A stretch of 64,000 nt of DNA, taken from contig NZ_BJHU01000059.1 of assembly GCF_005405905.1 (NCBI RefSeq), positions 62,433 to 126,432 of the forward strand, in the 5' to 3' direction. The notes beneath the pieces are model-generated. The model made no database searches, was not told the origin of the DNA, and saw only the letters and a program-made list of their open reading frames with translations. This stretch comes from Acidovorax sp. NB1 (GTDB lineage: Bacteria > Pseudomonadota > Gammaproteobacteria > Burkholderiales > Burkholderiaceae_C). Positions 8,665 through 18,524 of this stretch are shown in pieces. The translations under genes and the position numbers were made by a program. How positions within the stretch are numbered: the stretch's first letter is position 1; each line of letters begins with the position of its first letter.

Positions 8665-9639
8665 TCAGTGCGCCAGCGCACCGCCCAGGCCAGCCCGCAC
8701 CCGGTACTCGCTGGGGCTGCACCCCACATGCGCACGGAACGCCCGGCTGAAATGCGCGCTGTTGCTGAAGCCCCAGGACAGCGCAATGTCCGTGACCGAA
8801 CGCTGCGCATGGGCCGGGTGCTGCAGGTCGCGCAGGCAGGCCTCCAGACGGCGGCGCTGGATCATGGCGGCCAGGGTTTCCTCATCATCAGCCACCGCGT
8901 TGTACAGGTGCCGCTTGCTGCAATTGAGCGCCTGGGCCATGCGATCGATGGTGAGGTCGGGGTCGCCCAGGTGGCGGTCGATGTACTGGACGATGCGGTC
9001 GCGCAGGGCCTCGCGCTGCGACAGCGCACTTTGCTGACCATTGCGCTCCAGCAGCGACAGCTGCACCAGGTGCGTGATCACATCGGCCACGCCATCGGCA
9101 GCGGCGTCGGACATGGTGGGAAGCTCAGAGAAGGCGGCACGCATGGTGTCCCATGCCAGACGCGACACACCACTGGTGCCCGAAAAGCGCTGCACCATGA
9201 GGTCGTCAAGCTTGAGCTTGCGCTCAGGCAGCTGTTCCTTGGGAATCATCAGCACCATCTGCCGCACGGCCTCGGGGTTGCTCACCGCGTAGGCGCGGGT
9301 GGTGTCGTACACGCTCCACTCCCCCGGCGACAGCCACACCTGGCGGCCGTTCTGCTCGAAGCAGGCACGCCCTTCCAGCTGCGCCACCACCTTGATGTAG
9401 GCCCGGTCGCTGCCCCGGATAAGGCTGGGGGTACGCACCACGCGGTGGCGGCTCACGTTCAGCTGGCACAGGTTCACATAGCCCGCCTGGCCTGAAGTGA
9501 TGTGGCCCGCAAAAGCCTCGTCGCCAAAGGCGTCGGACTCCAGCCCGCCAATGAGGCGCCACACGGCATCGCCCCACAGGTGCAGGCGGTCGCGCGCGGG
9601 CACAGCGTCGGTGGATACCTCGGTCAAGGGATGGGCCAT
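8665..9639 (-). CDS. AraC-family transcriptional regulator (FeaR-like)
   Basis: A 324-residue activator-type regulator. Residues 1-200 form an AraC-binding-like ligand domain; residues 218-320 are the double helix-turn-helix domain with the signature LSWGFSNSAHFSRAFRAHVGCSPSEYR. It resembles FeaR-type regulators, which activate amine/aldehyde catabolic genes. It is divergent from livKHMGF plus an aldehyde dehydrogenase gene, with 220 bases between the starts, and very likely controls that operon. The effector is not identifiable; an aromatic or aliphatic amine, amide or aldehyde would fit the target genes. Confidence 0.88.
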   Translation of the reverse strand: MAHPLTEVSTDAVPARDRLHLWGDAVWRLIGGLESDAFGDEAFAGHITSGQAGYVNLCQLNVSRHRVVRTPSLIRGSDRAYIKVVAQLEGRACFEQNGRQVWLSPGEWSVYDTTRAYAVSNPEAVRQMVLMIPKEQLPERKLKLDDLMVQRFSGTSGVSRLAWDTMRAAFSELPTMSDAAADGVADVITHLVQLSLLERNGQQSALSQREALRDRIVQYIDRHLGDPDLTIDRMAQALNCSKRHLYNAVADDEETLAAMIQRRRLEACLRDLQHPAHAQRSVTDIALSWGFSNSAHFSRAFRAHVGCSPSEYRVRAGLGGALAH

Positions 9640-9728
9640 GGTGTCTCCAATGCGGGGTTGCGCAAACCTGATGGTTATGCGGCCGAATTATCGGACGCCC
9701 CGTTACCCCGTGCCACCGAGGGAAATCC

Positions 9729-9781
9729 GGGTAAACCCGCTGCCATCTGCACGCTGAGGCAAGCGTTTTGTGCACGCTCAG
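9729..9781. promoter_or_regulatory. Candidate AraC/FeaR-type operator region
   Basis: In the intergenic region between the AraC gene and livK lie a palindrome CGGGTAAACCCG (9729-9740) and two direct repeats TGCACGCTGAG (9748) and TGCACGCTCAG (9771), 23 bases apart. Direct repeats about two helical turns apart are typical AraC-family sites. This is inference only. Confidence 0.4.
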
Positions 9782-9859
9782 CGCAGCGCGCTGATGCCCG
9801 TCTCCCTACGATTCCTGGCACGGCGTGCACCACGCAGGCCCCATCCGAGGAGACACACA

Positions 9860-11068
9860 ATGACAGCACACCAACCCTCCAAGCGCCGGTGGATCAAAGG
9901 CGCAGCCGCCACGGTCGGCACCCTAGCCGTGGCGCCCCAGTTGTGGGCACAGGGCAGCAGCGCGGCACCTGTTCGCATCGGCTACGCCATTGCCCGCACG
10001 GGCCCCTGGGCGGCCGGTGCCCAGGTGAGCCAGGAGCCCAACTACTTGCTGTGGGCCGAACAGGTGAACGCAGCGGGCGGCCTGAGCGTGAAGGGCACCA
10101 AGCGCCCTATCGAACTCATCGGCTACGACGACCGCAGCGAGACCGAAACCTGCGTGCGCACCTACGAAAAGCTCATGGGCAGCGACAAGGTGGACCTGAT
10201 CCTGCCGCCCTGGGGTTCGGGCGCCAACTTTGCCATTGCGCCGCTGGCCAACCGCTTTGGCTACCCGCTGCTGGCACCCACGGCGCTGTCGCGCAAGCTG
10301 ATCGACATGAACCTGCCCTACTTCTTCTCGCTGCTGCAGCAGCCCGACAAGATGATGGGCGCGCTGGTGGACATGCTGGTGGCCAACAACGTCAAGACCA
10401 TTGCCATCGTCTACATGGACGACCTGTTTGGCCTCGAAAACTTTGCCGCGCTGAACAACGCGCTCAAGAAGACCAGCATCCAGGTGCTGGAGCGCAAGAG
10501 CTACCCGCTGGGCGTGAAGGACTTGGCCCCCGTGCTGCGCGGCATCAAGGACCAGAACCCCGACGCCTTCATCGGCATCACCTACCCGCCCGACACCATC
10601 CTGGCCAGCCGCCAGGCGCGCGAGGTGGGCCTGAACCCCAAGTTCTTCTACGCGTCGGTGGGCACAGCCTTCCAGCTCTACAAGAACGTGATGCAGGCCA
10701 ACACCGAGGGCGTGATCGGCATGGGCTCGTGGAGCGTGAAGACCAGTCCCGAGGCCAAAGCCTACTTCGACGCCCATGTGAAGAAGTTCAACAAGGAGCC
10801 CGACCGCTGGGCCAGCGGCCACGCCTGGGCGGGCCTGCAAATCCTGCAGCAGGCCGTGGAAAAGGCGGGCCTGGACCGCAAGGCCCTGCGCGAGCACATC
10901 GCCAAGAACGAGTTCAAGACCATCCTGGGCGGCATCCGCTTCCAGGGCAGCGAGAACGCGTCCATCCCCGGCACCGTGAGCCAGTGGCAGGGCAGCGACT
11001 TCGAAGTCGTGTGGCCCAAGGACCGCGCCACGGCGCAGTTGAACACCGCGAAACCAGCCTGGAAATAA
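9860..11068 (+). CDS. livK: Branched-chain amino acid/amide ABC transporter, substrate-binding protein
   Basis: A 402-residue periplasmic binding protein, first gene of a five-gene liv operon. A Tat-like or Sec signal (SKRRWIKGAAATVGTLAV, cleavage after LWA) covers residues 1-31 and the mature part starts PVRIGYAIARTGPWA. ATG 9860 has GAGGAGA seven bases upstream. livH follows four bases after the stop. The ligand is unknown; the terminal aldehyde dehydrogenase and the FeaR-like regulator suggest a compound degraded through an aldehyde rather than an amino acid. Confidence 0.9.
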   Translation: MTAHQPSKRRWIKGAAATVGTLAVAPQLWAQGSSAAPVRIGYAIARTGPWAAGAQVSQEPNYLLWAEQVNAAGGLSVKGTKRPIELIGYDDRSETETCVRTYEKLMGSDKVDLILPPWGSGANFAIAPLANRFGYPLLAPTALSRKLIDMNLPYFFSLLQQPDKMMGALVDMLVANNVKTIAIVYMDDLFGLENFAALNNALKKTSIQVLERKSYPLGVKDLAPVLRGIKDQNPDAFIGITYPPDTILASRQAREVGLNPKFFYASVGTAFQLYKNVMQANTEGVIGMGSWSVKTSPEAKAYFDAHVKKFNKEPDRWASGHAWAGLQILQQAVEKAGLDRKALREHIAKNEFKTILGGIRFQGSENASIPGTVSQWQGSDFEVVWPKDRATAQLNTAKPAWK

Positions 11069-11072
11069 CACT

Positions 11073-11951
11073 GTGTCTTTGACTTCCTGGGCCGAACTGG
11101 TCGCCAGTGGCCTCATTACCGGCGGCATCTACGCGCTGGTGGCCATGGGCCTGAACCTGCAGTACGGGCTGATGCGCATCATGAACATCTCGCATGGCGA
11201 GTTCCTGATGCTCGGCGCCTTCCTCACCTGGTCGGCGCACAGCCTGTGGGGCATCTCGCCGCTGCTGCTGATGCCGCTGGCTTTCATCGCGCTGTTTGTG
11301 CTGGGCGTGGTGGTGCATGCGCTGTGCTTCAAGCGCCTGGCCGCCCGCGCGCCCAACGTGGACGTGTTCGAGGCGCGCAGCCTGATGGTGGGCTTTGGCC
11401 TGATGTTCCTGGTGCAAAACACCGCCCTCTTGATCTGGGGCGGCGACCTGCGCGGGTATGAATACCTGGCCGATCCGGTGCAAATCGCGGGCATGCGCTT
11501 TACCGAGAACAAGCTGGTGCTGTTTGGCGTGGCACTGGCGCTGTCGGCCGGGCTGATCGCGCTGCTCAAGCTCACACTGCTGGGCAAGGCGGTGCGGGCG
11601 CTCATGCAGTCACCCACCGGCGCGCAGCTGGTGGGCATCAACACCCGGCGCCTGCACCCGATGATGTTCGGCATCGGCTTGGGCCTGTCGGGCGTGGCGG
11701 GCTCGCTGCTGTCCATGACGTATGAAATCTCCCCGTCGATGGGCGAGCCGTATACCGTCACTGCGCTCATCGTCATCACGCTGGGTGGCTTTGGCAGCTT
11801 GGCGGGCAGCCTGGCTGGCGGGCTACTGCTGGGCGTAGTGGAAGCCTTGGGCATGCATTTCAGCAGCCCGTCTCTCAAGATGCTGCTGAGCTACGCCGTG
11901 TTCATCGGCGTACTGATCTGGCGCCCCAACGGACTCTTCTCGAAAAAATGA
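11073..11951 (+). CDS. livH: LivH-type ABC transporter permease
   Basis: A 292-residue inner-membrane permease with about eight hydrophobic helices and the family motif NLQYGLMRIMNISHGEF near residue 30. Family length is about 290-310. It starts at GTG 11073, four bases after the livK stop, and its last codons overlap livM by four bases (ATGA), so translation is coupled. Confidence 0.92.
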   Translation: MSLTSWAELVASGLITGGIYALVAMGLNLQYGLMRIMNISHGEFLMLGAFLTWSAHSLWGISPLLLMPLAFIALFVLGVVVHALCFKRLAARAPNVDVFEARSLMVGFGLMFLVQNTALLIWGGDLRGYEYLADPVQIAGMRFTENKLVLFGVALALSAGLIALLKLTLLGKAVRALMQSPTGAQLVGINTRRLHPMMFGIGLGLSGVAGSLLSMTYEISPSMGEPYTVTALIVITLGGFGSLAGSLAGGLLLGVVEALGMHFSSPSLKMLLSYAVFIGVLIWRPNGLFSKK

Positions 11952-12880
11952 CTTCCCTACATTCCAACAAGCCCTGGCTGGCGCTGGCTGCGGGGGTGGC
12001 GGTGGTCGCCACCCTGCCCTGGCTGGTGTCCGAGTTCATGGCCTCCGTGCTGCTCAGCTGCCTGATGTACATCGCGCTGGCCACCAGCTGGTCGCTGTTC
12101 TGCGGCGCCACACGCTACCTGTCGCTGGCCACGTCAGCCTTCTTTGGGATCGGCGCCTACACCAGCGCCACGCTGCTGGCGGTACTGCCCTGGCCGCTGG
12201 TGATTTTGAGCGGCGCACTGATTGCCACAGCCGTTGCCGTGGTGATGGGTGCCGCCGTGCTACACCTGCGCGGCACCTACTTTGCCGTGCTCACATTCGG
12301 CATGACCGAGCTGATCCGCCATGCCGTGACCTTTGTCGAAAAGCAGGTGTCTGGCACGGTCGGCCGCGTGCTGACGGTGGTGCCCAGCAACGAAACCGTG
12401 TACCTCACCGTGCTGCTGATCGCGGCCACGGCCATCGCGGCATCCATTGCCATCCAGCGCAGCCGGTTTGGCCTGGCGCTGTCGGGCATCGGTGCGGATG
12501 AGCAACGCGCACAGACGCTCGGCGTGGACACACGGCTGGCGAAGATCTTGGGGTTTGGCATCACGGCCGCTTTTGCGGGCGCCGTGGGCGCGGCCATGGC
12601 GGTGCGCTGGACGTACATCGAGCCCGCGGCTGTGTTCAGCCCATTCATTGGCTTCCAGACGGTATTGATCGCATTGATTGGCGGCGCCACCAGCATCGGC
12701 GGCCCCATCCTGGCGGCCATCGTGTTCAGCCTGCTGGCCGAAACACTGCGCCTGCAGCTGCCCTACGGCTACATGATGGTGCTGGGCCTGCTGCTGATCT
12801 TGTGCGTGATGTACCTGCCCAATGGCCTGGCCACGCTGTGGCAGAGGCGCAAGCCTGCGGTGGAGGCACACCATGGCTGA
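11948..12880 (+). CDS. livM: LivM-type ABC transporter permease
   Basis: A 310-residue inner-membrane permease, second channel subunit of the HAAT-type ABC importer. Hydrophobic helices run throughout, with the conserved RGTYFAVLTFGMTELIR stretch near residue 100 and SRFGLALSGIGADEQRA near 175. ATGA overlap with livH upstream and an eight-base overlap with livG downstream indicate one tightly coupled operon. Confidence 0.92.
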   Translation: MTSLHSNKPWLALAAGVAVVATLPWLVSEFMASVLLSCLMYIALATSWSLFCGATRYLSLATSAFFGIGAYTSATLLAVLPWPLVILSGALIATAVAVVMGAAVLHLRGTYFAVLTFGMTELIRHAVTFVEKQVSGTVGRVLTVVPSNETVYLTVLLIAATAIAASIAIQRSRFGLALSGIGADEQRAQTLGVDTRLAKILGFGITAAFAGAVGAAMAVRWTYIEPAAVFSPFIGFQTVLIALIGGATSIGGPILAAIVFSLLAETLRLQLPYGYMMVLGLLLILCVMYLPNGLATLWQRRKPAVEAHHG

Positions 12881-13634
12881 AGCCCTGTTGACCATCGACG
12901 CCGTGACCGTGCGCTTTGGCGGCCTCACGGCCGTGGACGGCGTGAGCGCCACACTGCACAAGGGCGAGCTGATCGGCATCATCGGCCCCAACGGCGCGGG
13001 CAAGACCACGTTCTTCAACGCCATCTCGGGCGTGCAGCCGCCCACGTCAGGCACGCTGGTGAGCGGCACCGACAACCTGACCGGCAAGGGCCCGCACCAC
13101 TATGCGGCCCACGGCATTTCGCGCACCTTCCAGACGCCGCGCGTGTTTCCTGACATGACAGTGCGCGACAACGTGCGCTTTGGCATGCAGTTCGCAGGCC
13201 GCCACCGCCAGGGGCCGGAGGGCCTGCGCAGCGAAGGCGAGATCCTGGCCATGCTGGGCCTGGCCCACCTGGCCGACCGCCCCGCCGCCGATGTGACGCC
13301 GTCGCAGCAGCGCCTGCTGGAGATCGGCATGGCCCTGGGCACTCGCCCGCGCCTGCTGCTGCTCGACGAGGTGGCCGCGGGCCTGACCGAATCCGAAGTG
13401 GACGCCATGGCCCAGCGCATACGCCGCCTGCGCGACGACTATGGCCTGACGGTGGTGTGGATCGAACATGCAGTGACGACCCTGCTCAAGTACGTGGAGC
13501 GCGTGCTGGTGCTGCACCAGGGCCGCAAGATTGCCGACGGCACGCCCGCCGAGGTGGTGCGCGACCCGCAGGTGATCGAAGCCTATTTGGGTGACGAAAT
13601 GGCCAGCAGCAAAGAACAAGGAGCCACGGCATGA
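12873..13634 (+). CDS. livG: LivG-type ABC transporter ATP-binding protein
   Basis: A 253-residue ATPase subunit. Walker A is GPNGAGKTT near residues 40-48, and Walker B is LLLLDEVAAGL near 168. The ABC signature is degenerate (VTPSQQRLLEIGMAL in place of LSxGxQ), which is somewhat unusual. ATG 12873 overlaps the end of livM. It works with LivF to power LivH/LivM. Confidence 0.9.
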   Translation: MAEALLTIDAVTVRFGGLTAVDGVSATLHKGELIGIIGPNGAGKTTFFNAISGVQPPTSGTLVSGTDNLTGKGPHHYAAHGISRTFQTPRVFPDMTVRDNVRFGMQFAGRHRQGPEGLRSEGEILAMLGLAHLADRPAADVTPSQQRLLEIGMALGTRPRLLLLDEVAAGLTESEVDAMAQRIRRLRDDYGLTVVWIEHAVTTLLKYVERVLVLHQGRKIADGTPAEVVRDPQVIEAYLGDEMASSKEQGATA

Positions 13635-14341
13635 GCGGCGCACACCTGCAAGTGCAGAACCTGACGACCGGCTACCACGGCTTTCAGGTGCTGCAAGACC
13701 TGACACTGGAGGCCGCGCCCGGCATCACCGTGATCGTTGGCCCCAACGGCGCGGGCAAGACCACACTGCTCAAGGCGCTGGCCGGGCTGCTGCCGCGCAC
13801 GGGCACCGTGCAGCTGGACGGTCAGTCCGTGCCTGCCGTGAACGCCACGGCGTGCGTGCAACGTGGCCTGGCGTTAGTGGCCGAGGGCCGCCAGCTCTTC
13901 CCGCAGATGACGGTGACCGAAAACCTGGAACTGGGTGGCTGGCTGGTGCCATCGCGGGTGCGGGGCGAGCGTCTGCAGCAGGCCTTTGAAGACTTTCCCC
14001 GCCTCAAGGAGCGTGCGCAGCAACTGGCGGGCACCATGAGCGGCGGCGAGCAGCAGATGGTGGCCGTGGCCCGCGCGATGATGAGCGGCCCGCGCCTGTT
14101 GATGCTGGACGAACCCTCGCTGGGCCTGGCACCGCGCATGGTCGATGAACTGCTCGCCATCGTGCAGCGCATTGCCGCGCAGGGCGTGACGGTGCTGATG
14201 GTCGAGCAGAACGTGCGCAAGGCACTGCAGATTGCGCAGCGCGGCTATGTGCTGGAGCGCGGGCGCATCGTGGCGTCCGGCAATGCGCTGGATCTGCTGC
14301 AATCCGATGTGGTGCGCCAGGCCTATCTCGGCGTCGCCTGA
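13631..14341 (+). CDS. livF: LivF-type ABC transporter ATP-binding protein
   Basis: A 236-residue ATPase subunit with Walker A GPNGAGKTT near residue 37, ABC signature MSGGEQQMVAVARAM near 136 and Walker B LLMLDEPSLGLAP near 156. The start overlaps livG by four bases (ATGA). An aldehyde dehydrogenase gene follows after 49 bases with its own Shine-Dalgarno. Confidence 0.92.
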   Translation: MSGAHLQVQNLTTGYHGFQVLQDLTLEAAPGITVIVGPNGAGKTTLLKALAGLLPRTGTVQLDGQSVPAVNATACVQRGLALVAEGRQLFPQMTVTENLELGGWLVPSRVRGERLQQAFEDFPRLKERAQQLAGTMSGGEQQMVAVARAMMSGPRLLMLDEPSLGLAPRMVDELLAIVQRIAAQGVTVLMVEQNVRKALQIAQRGYVLERGRIVASGNALDLLQSDVVRQAYLGVA

Positions 14342-14390
14342 ACCCCCTACCCCCCTTCTTTCATCTGTTCTTCTTCAGGAGCTTTCATCC

Positions 14391-15842
14391 ATGACTGCCA
14401 TTTCCATGCTGATCAACGGCGAGCGAGTGCAAGCCACCGGCGGCGCCACGTTCGAGCGCCGCAACCCGCTCGACGGATCGGTCGCCACCACCGCCCCTGC
14501 CGCCAGCGTGGCCGATGCCAAGGCCGCTGCCGACGCAGCCGCCAAGGCCTTCCCGGCATGGTCCGCCCTTGGGCCCAACGCACGCCGTGCGCTGCTGCTC
14601 AAGGCCGCGCACGCGCTGGAGGCCCGCACGGCCGACTTTGCGGTTGCCATGGCGGCGGAGACCGGTGCATCTGGCATGTGGGCGGGCTTCAACGTGCACC
14701 TGGCTGCTGGCCTGCTGCAGGAGGCCGCCGCGCTGACCACACAGATCGCCGGTGAAGTGATCCCCTCCGACGTGCCCGGCAGCCTGGCCATGGGCGTGCG
14801 CCAGGCAGCGGGCGTGGTGCTGGGCATTGCGCCGTGGAACGCCCCCGTCATTCTCGGCGTGCGCGCCATCGCCACACCCCTGGCCTGCGGCAACACGGTG
14901 ATCCTGAAGGGGTCGGAGTTGTGCCCCGCCACCCATGGCCTCATAATCGAAGCCCTGCAGGAGGCCGGTTTGCCCGCTGGCGTGGTGAACTTTGTGACCA
15001 ACGCACCCGCCGACGCTGGTGCTGTGGTCGAAGCCATCGTGGCCCACCCGGCAGTGCGCCGCATCAACTTCACCGGCTCCACCAAGGTAGGCCGCATCAT
15101 TGCGCAGACCTGCGCCAAGTACCTCAAACCCGTGGTGCTGGAGCTGGGCGGCAAGGCGCCGCTTCTGGTGCTGGATGACGCCGACATCGACGCCGCCGTG
15201 GCGGGCACCGTGTTTGGCGCGTTTGCCAACTCGGGCCAGATCTGCATGTCCACCGAACGCATCATCGTGGACAACGCCGTAGCCGACGAATTCGTGGCCA
15301 AGTTGGGCGAGCGCGCCAAGGCCCTGCCCCTGGGCGACCCGCGCAAGGGCCCGGTGGTGCTGGGTTCGGTGGTGGACATGGCCACGGTGCACCGCTGCAA
15401 CGCCCTCATCGACGACGCACTGGCCAAGGGCGCCAAGCTGGTCTGCGGCGGCAAGAGCGACAGCACACTCATGCAGGCCACGGTGCTGGACCACGTGACG
15501 GCCGCGATGGACATCTACCGCGAAGAATCGTTCGGCCCCGTCAAGCCCGTGGTGCGCGTGAACGGTGTGGAAGAAGCCATTGCCTGCGCTAACGACAACG
15601 AGTTCGGCCTGTCGTCTGCCGTGTTCAGCCGCGACGTGGCCAAGGCCTGGAACGTGGCGGCGCGCATCGAGTCGGGCATCTGCCACGTCAACGGCCCCAC
15701 GGTGCATGACGAAGGCCAGATGCCGTTTGGGGGCGTGAAGAGCTCGGGCTATGGCCGCTTTGGCGGCATGGCCGGGGTGCGTGAATTCACCGAACTGCGC
15801 TGGATCACGGTGCAGACCACGCCGCGCCACTACCCCTTCTGA
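14391..15842 (+). CDS. NAD(P)-dependent aldehyde dehydrogenase
   Basis: A 483-residue aldehyde dehydrogenase that oxidises an aldehyde to its acid. The catalytic Cys285 lies in SGQICMSTER and the general base Glu251 in LELGGKAPLLV; the cofactor loop FTGSTKVGR precedes it. The overall sequence is closest by eye to benzaldehyde/vanillin/salicylaldehyde dehydrogenases, so an aromatic aldehyde is plausible. AGGAG lies eight bases before ATG 14391. As the last gene of the liv operon it may oxidise the product of the imported compound. A strong terminator follows. Confidence 0.88.
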   Translation: MTAISMLINGERVQATGGATFERRNPLDGSVATTAPAASVADAKAAADAAAKAFPAWSALGPNARRALLLKAAHALEARTADFAVAMAAETGASGMWAGFNVHLAAGLLQEAAALTTQIAGEVIPSDVPGSLAMGVRQAAGVVLGIAPWNAPVILGVRAIATPLACGNTVILKGSELCPATHGLIIEALQEAGLPAGVVNFVTNAPADAGAVVEAIVAHPAVRRINFTGSTKVGRIIAQTCAKYLKPVVLELGGKAPLLVLDDADIDAAVAGTVFGAFANSGQICMSTERIIVDNAVADEFVAKLGERAKALPLGDPRKGPVVLGSVVDMATVHRCNALIDDALAKGAKLVCGGKSDSTLMQATVLDHVTAAMDIYREESFGPVKPVVRVNGVEEAIACANDNEFGLSSAVFSRDVAKAWNVAARIESGICHVNGPTVHDEGQMPFGGVKSSGYGRFGGMAGVREFTELRWITVQTTPRHYPF

Positions 15843-15857
15843 CAATCAAAAAAGATA

Positions 15858-15897
15858 GCTGCTAACGCTTTCTGGACAGGCGGTAGCGGCTTTTTTT
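15858..15897 (+). terminator. Terminator of the liv-aldehyde dehydrogenase operon
   Basis: GCTGCTAACGC pairs with GCGGTAGCGGC (one mismatch, one G-U) and is followed by seven T. The hairpin is part of a dispersed ~60-bp repeat copy: GATAGCTGCT and CGC lie in the usual places. Confidence 0.9.
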
Positions 15898-15907
15898 ATT
15901 CAGAAAA

Positions 15908-16948
15908 TCAAACCGTGATCGCATCCAGCGGCCAGCGCGGCTTCACGTCAAAGGCGTAGTCGGTGCTGGCTTGCTGCTGCCCCGCCTGCAGCCGCATTGC
16001 AGCAGCCATGGCGATCATGGCGCCGTTGTCGGTGCACAGGTGCAGCTCGGGATAGTGCACCCTCACTTTGTTTTGCGCGCAGGCCGTGTTGAGCTGTGCA
16101 CGCAGGTGCCTGTTAGCCCCCACGCCACCGGCCACCACCACACGTTTCAGGCCCGTCTGCTTGAGCGCGGTCAGCGTCTTCTTCACCAGCACATCGACAA
16201 TCGCCGCCTCGGTGCTGGCGGCCAGGTCAGCCTTGCGCGACTCCAGTTCGTCGCCCAGCTTCTTGGCTTGCGTGAGCACGGCAGTCTTGAGCCCGGCAAA
16301 CGAAAAATCCAGATCACCGCTGTGCAGCAGAGGCCGTGGCAGCTTGAAGGCCGTGGCGCTGCCTTGCTCCGCCAGCCGGGACAGCGCCGGGCCACCGGGA
16401 TAGCCCAGCCCCATGAGCTTGGCGGACTTGTCAAATGCCTCGCCCGCCGCATCGTCAATGGTCTCGCCCAGGATCTCGTAGCGGCCCACGCCATCCACGC
16501 GCATCAGCTGGGTGTGACCGCCCGAAACGAGCAGGGCCACAAAGGGAAACTCCGGCGGGTCGGCACTGAGGAAGGGCGACAGCAGATGCCCCTCCAGGTG
16601 GTGCACACCCAGCACCGGCCTGTTGAGCGCCGCACCCAGGGCGCAGGCTACGCCCGCCCCCACCAGCAGCGCCCCCGCCAGCCCCGGGCCACGTGTGTAG
16701 GCCACCACGTCCACATCGGCCAACGTCTGGCCGGACTCGGCCAGCACCTCTTTGGCCAGCGGTAGCACACGGCGGATATGGTCGCGGCTGGCCAGCTCGG
16801 GCACCACGCCGCCATAGGCCTGGTGCATCTCGATCTGGCTGTGCAGCGCGTGTGACAGCAGCGTAGGCACGGCATCGCCCGTAGAACGGACCAATGCCAC
16901 GCCGGTTTCGTCGCACGAAGATTCAATACCCAGGATCAGCAAGCTCAT
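15908..16948 (-). CDS. tsaD: tRNA N6-adenosine threonylcarbamoyltransferase TsaD
   Basis: A 346-residue universal enzyme that, with TsaB and TsaE, makes t6A37 on ANN-decoding tRNAs in the cytoplasm. The N-terminus [17 protein letters not shown], metal-binding [14 protein letters not shown], and FAGLKTAV / [10 protein letters not shown] / CTDNGAMIA motifs are complete. ATG 16948 gives the standard start; longer open reading upstream is not coding. It stands alone, transcribed towards the liv operon. Confidence 0.96.
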   Translation of the reverse strand: MSLLILGIESSCDETGVALVRSTGDAVPTLLSHALHSQIEMHQAYGGVVPELASRDHIRRVLPLAKEVLAESGQTLADVDVVAYTRGPGLAGALLVGAGVACALGAALNRPVLGVHHLEGHLLSPFLSADPPEFPFVALLVSGGHTQLMRVDGVGRYEILGETIDDAAGEAFDKSAKLMGLGYPGGPALSRLAEQGSATAFKLPRPLLHSGDLDFSFAGLKTAVLTQAKKLGDELESRKADLAASTEAAIVDVLVKKTLTALKQTGLKRVVVAGGVGANRHLRAQLNTACAQNKVRVHYPELHLCTDNGAMIAMAAAMRLQAGQQQASTDYAFDVKPRWPLDAITV

Positions 16949-16990
16949 GCCCGAAGTGTAAAACCCATGCGATCCGGGCCACCCAAAAGC

Positions 16991-17026
16991 AAAAAAACCC
17001 CTGCTGGCATCCACCAGCAAGGGTTG
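16991..17026 (-). terminator. Terminator of the LivK-like lipoprotein gene
   Basis: On the minus strand, ACCCTTGCTGG pairs with CCAGCAGGGGT and is followed by seven T. It separates the lipoprotein gene from tsaD. Confidence 0.88.
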
Positions 17027-17048
17027 AAAGAGGCCATGGCCCCAGGGC

Positions 17049-18209
17049 TTACCAGCGGTCCGACCGCATGCGCAGCTCCCAGCTGCCCGCGCGCAGTTCG
17101 TACACGCCGACGGCGCCGTAGCGTTGCTCGCCCTTGTCATCCCAGGTCATGGTGCCGATCACGGGGGCGTAGCCATTGATGCTGTGCATGGCCTTGGTGA
17201 TGTCCTTGGGGTCGGCGGACTTGGCCTTCTGGATGGCGGCTGAGAGCACGTAGGTGCTGTCGTAGCTGTAGTGGCCGCCGTAGGCCGGGGGCTTTTTGTA
17301 GGCGGCGATGTACTTCTCCAGGAAAGGCTTTCCGGTGGAGAACTCCTTGGCCTCCAGCACGGGCGAGGTGGCGTAGATGCCCTGCACGATGCCGCCGCCC
17401 TTGGTCATGTCGGTGGTCTTGATGGTGTCGCCGCCCAGCAGGCTGACCTTGGTGTGGTCCACCTTGCGCAGGGCTTCGAGCAGTGCCAGCGCCTGGAAGT
17501 CGTTGAGGGTGGAGACGATCACATCGACCTTGGCGGCCTTGAGTTCACCGGCCAGTTCGTCAAACGCCACGGTCTTGTCGTCGAACGACTTGCGGACCAC
17601 CACTTCTTTTTTCTCGGCCTTGAGCTGCTCGGCGGCGCCGTCGGCCAGGCCCTTGCCGTAGGGGGTGCCGTCGTCCAGCGCGGCATAACGTGCGGCGCCC
17701 AGCTGGGTGGCGGCAAACGAGCCGATGGCGCGGGCCTGCAGGGTGTCGTTGCCCACCATGCGGAAGGTGGTGGAAAAACCCAGCTGCGTGAACTTGGGGT
17801 TGGTGGAGATGGCGATCTGGGCAATGTCCTTGGCGGCGTAGATGGGCGCGGTCTCGATGCTCACGCCCGAGTTCAGGTGCCCGATGACGGCCACCACGCC
17901 CGCATCCACGAGCTGCTGGGCCACGGCCTTGCCGGTGGCGGCGTCGGCCTTGTCGTCCACCGAAACCACCTCCAGCGTCACGCGCTTGCCGTCCACCGTG
18001 TAGCCGGATTTGTTGAGTTCATCCACCGCCAGGGTCACGCCGTTGAGCAGATCCTGCCCCAAGGCGCCCAGCGGGCCGCTCAGGGGTTGCGCCACACCAA
18101 TTTTGATGGTGTCCGGCACCTTGCCGCATCCGGTCAGGAGTGCGGCAGTCGCCACTGCGGTCAGGGCCAGGCTGGCCGAGAAGCGGCGCCGGTTGAAGTG
18201 CTTGTTCAT
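17049..18209 (-). CDS. LivK-type ABC substrate-binding lipoprotein
   Basis: A 386-residue branched-chain amino acid-type binding protein. ATG 18209 gives an N-terminus with RRR and a lipobox LLTGC (Cys28), so it is probably a lipoprotein rather than freely periplasmic. The mature part begins [20 protein letters not shown], typical of LivK/LivJ. No permease gene adjoins it. A terminator follows. The second and third LivK-like proteins in the window suggest shared use of one permease set. Confidence 0.88.
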   Translation of the reverse strand: MNKHFNRRRFSASLALTAVATAALLTGCGKVPDTIKIGVAQPLSGPLGALGQDLLNGVTLAVDELNKSGYTVDGKRVTLEVVSVDDKADAATGKAVAQQLVDAGVVAVIGHLNSGVSIETAPIYAAKDIAQIAISTNPKFTQLGFSTTFRMVGNDTLQARAIGSFAATQLGAARYAALDDGTPYGKGLADGAAEQLKAEKKEVVVRKSFDDKTVAFDELAGELKAAKVDVIVSTLNDFQALALLEALRKVDHTKVSLLGGDTIKTTDMTKGGGIVQGIYATSPVLEAKEFSTGKPFLEKYIAAYKKPPAYGGHYSYDSTYVLSAAIQKAKSADPKDITKAMHSINGYAPVIGTMTWDDKGEQRYGAVGVYELRAGSWELRMRSDRW

Positions 18210-18524
18210 GCAAAAAACTCCATATCTGAATGTCGAAGTGACCGGATGTATATGCGAGGCCACCCGGAGGCGCTATCGGGTATGCCCTCCCGCAGCGTCC
18301 TTAATTAGCAACTTTCAGGCCCCGCAAGGCGGGCCGCCGCGGCCTATGGGCGTGTTGAAGGTCTTTTCAGCGCATTGCAGCGCTTCGTCGCTTTTAGAGG
18401 AGGCTACCCAACAGACCGCGCCCCCTCGGCGGCCCCTTGGTGGCCACCCCGCCCGCGCATTGGCCCTGTGTGCACCGCTTCGGCGCACCCAAATACGGCG
18501 TGAAAATTGCTTATGCTCAGCGCT
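18210..18524. other. Divergent intergenic region before nasT
   Basis: No gene is seen in these 315 bases. GC-rich palindromes occur, such as GCCCCGCAAGGCGGGCC near 18319 and GGCGGCCCCTTGGTGGCC near 18430. No sigma-54 site like those of the nitrate operons is visible ahead of nasT, so nasT is probably expressed from a different type of promoter that I cannot place. Confidence 0.5.

Noticed and set aside
8445-8810. A 121-codon minus frame across the hsp20-AraC gap
   Set aside because: It runs through the hsp20 terminator and the AraC gene in another frame; the real relic here is the MacB tail in a different frame.
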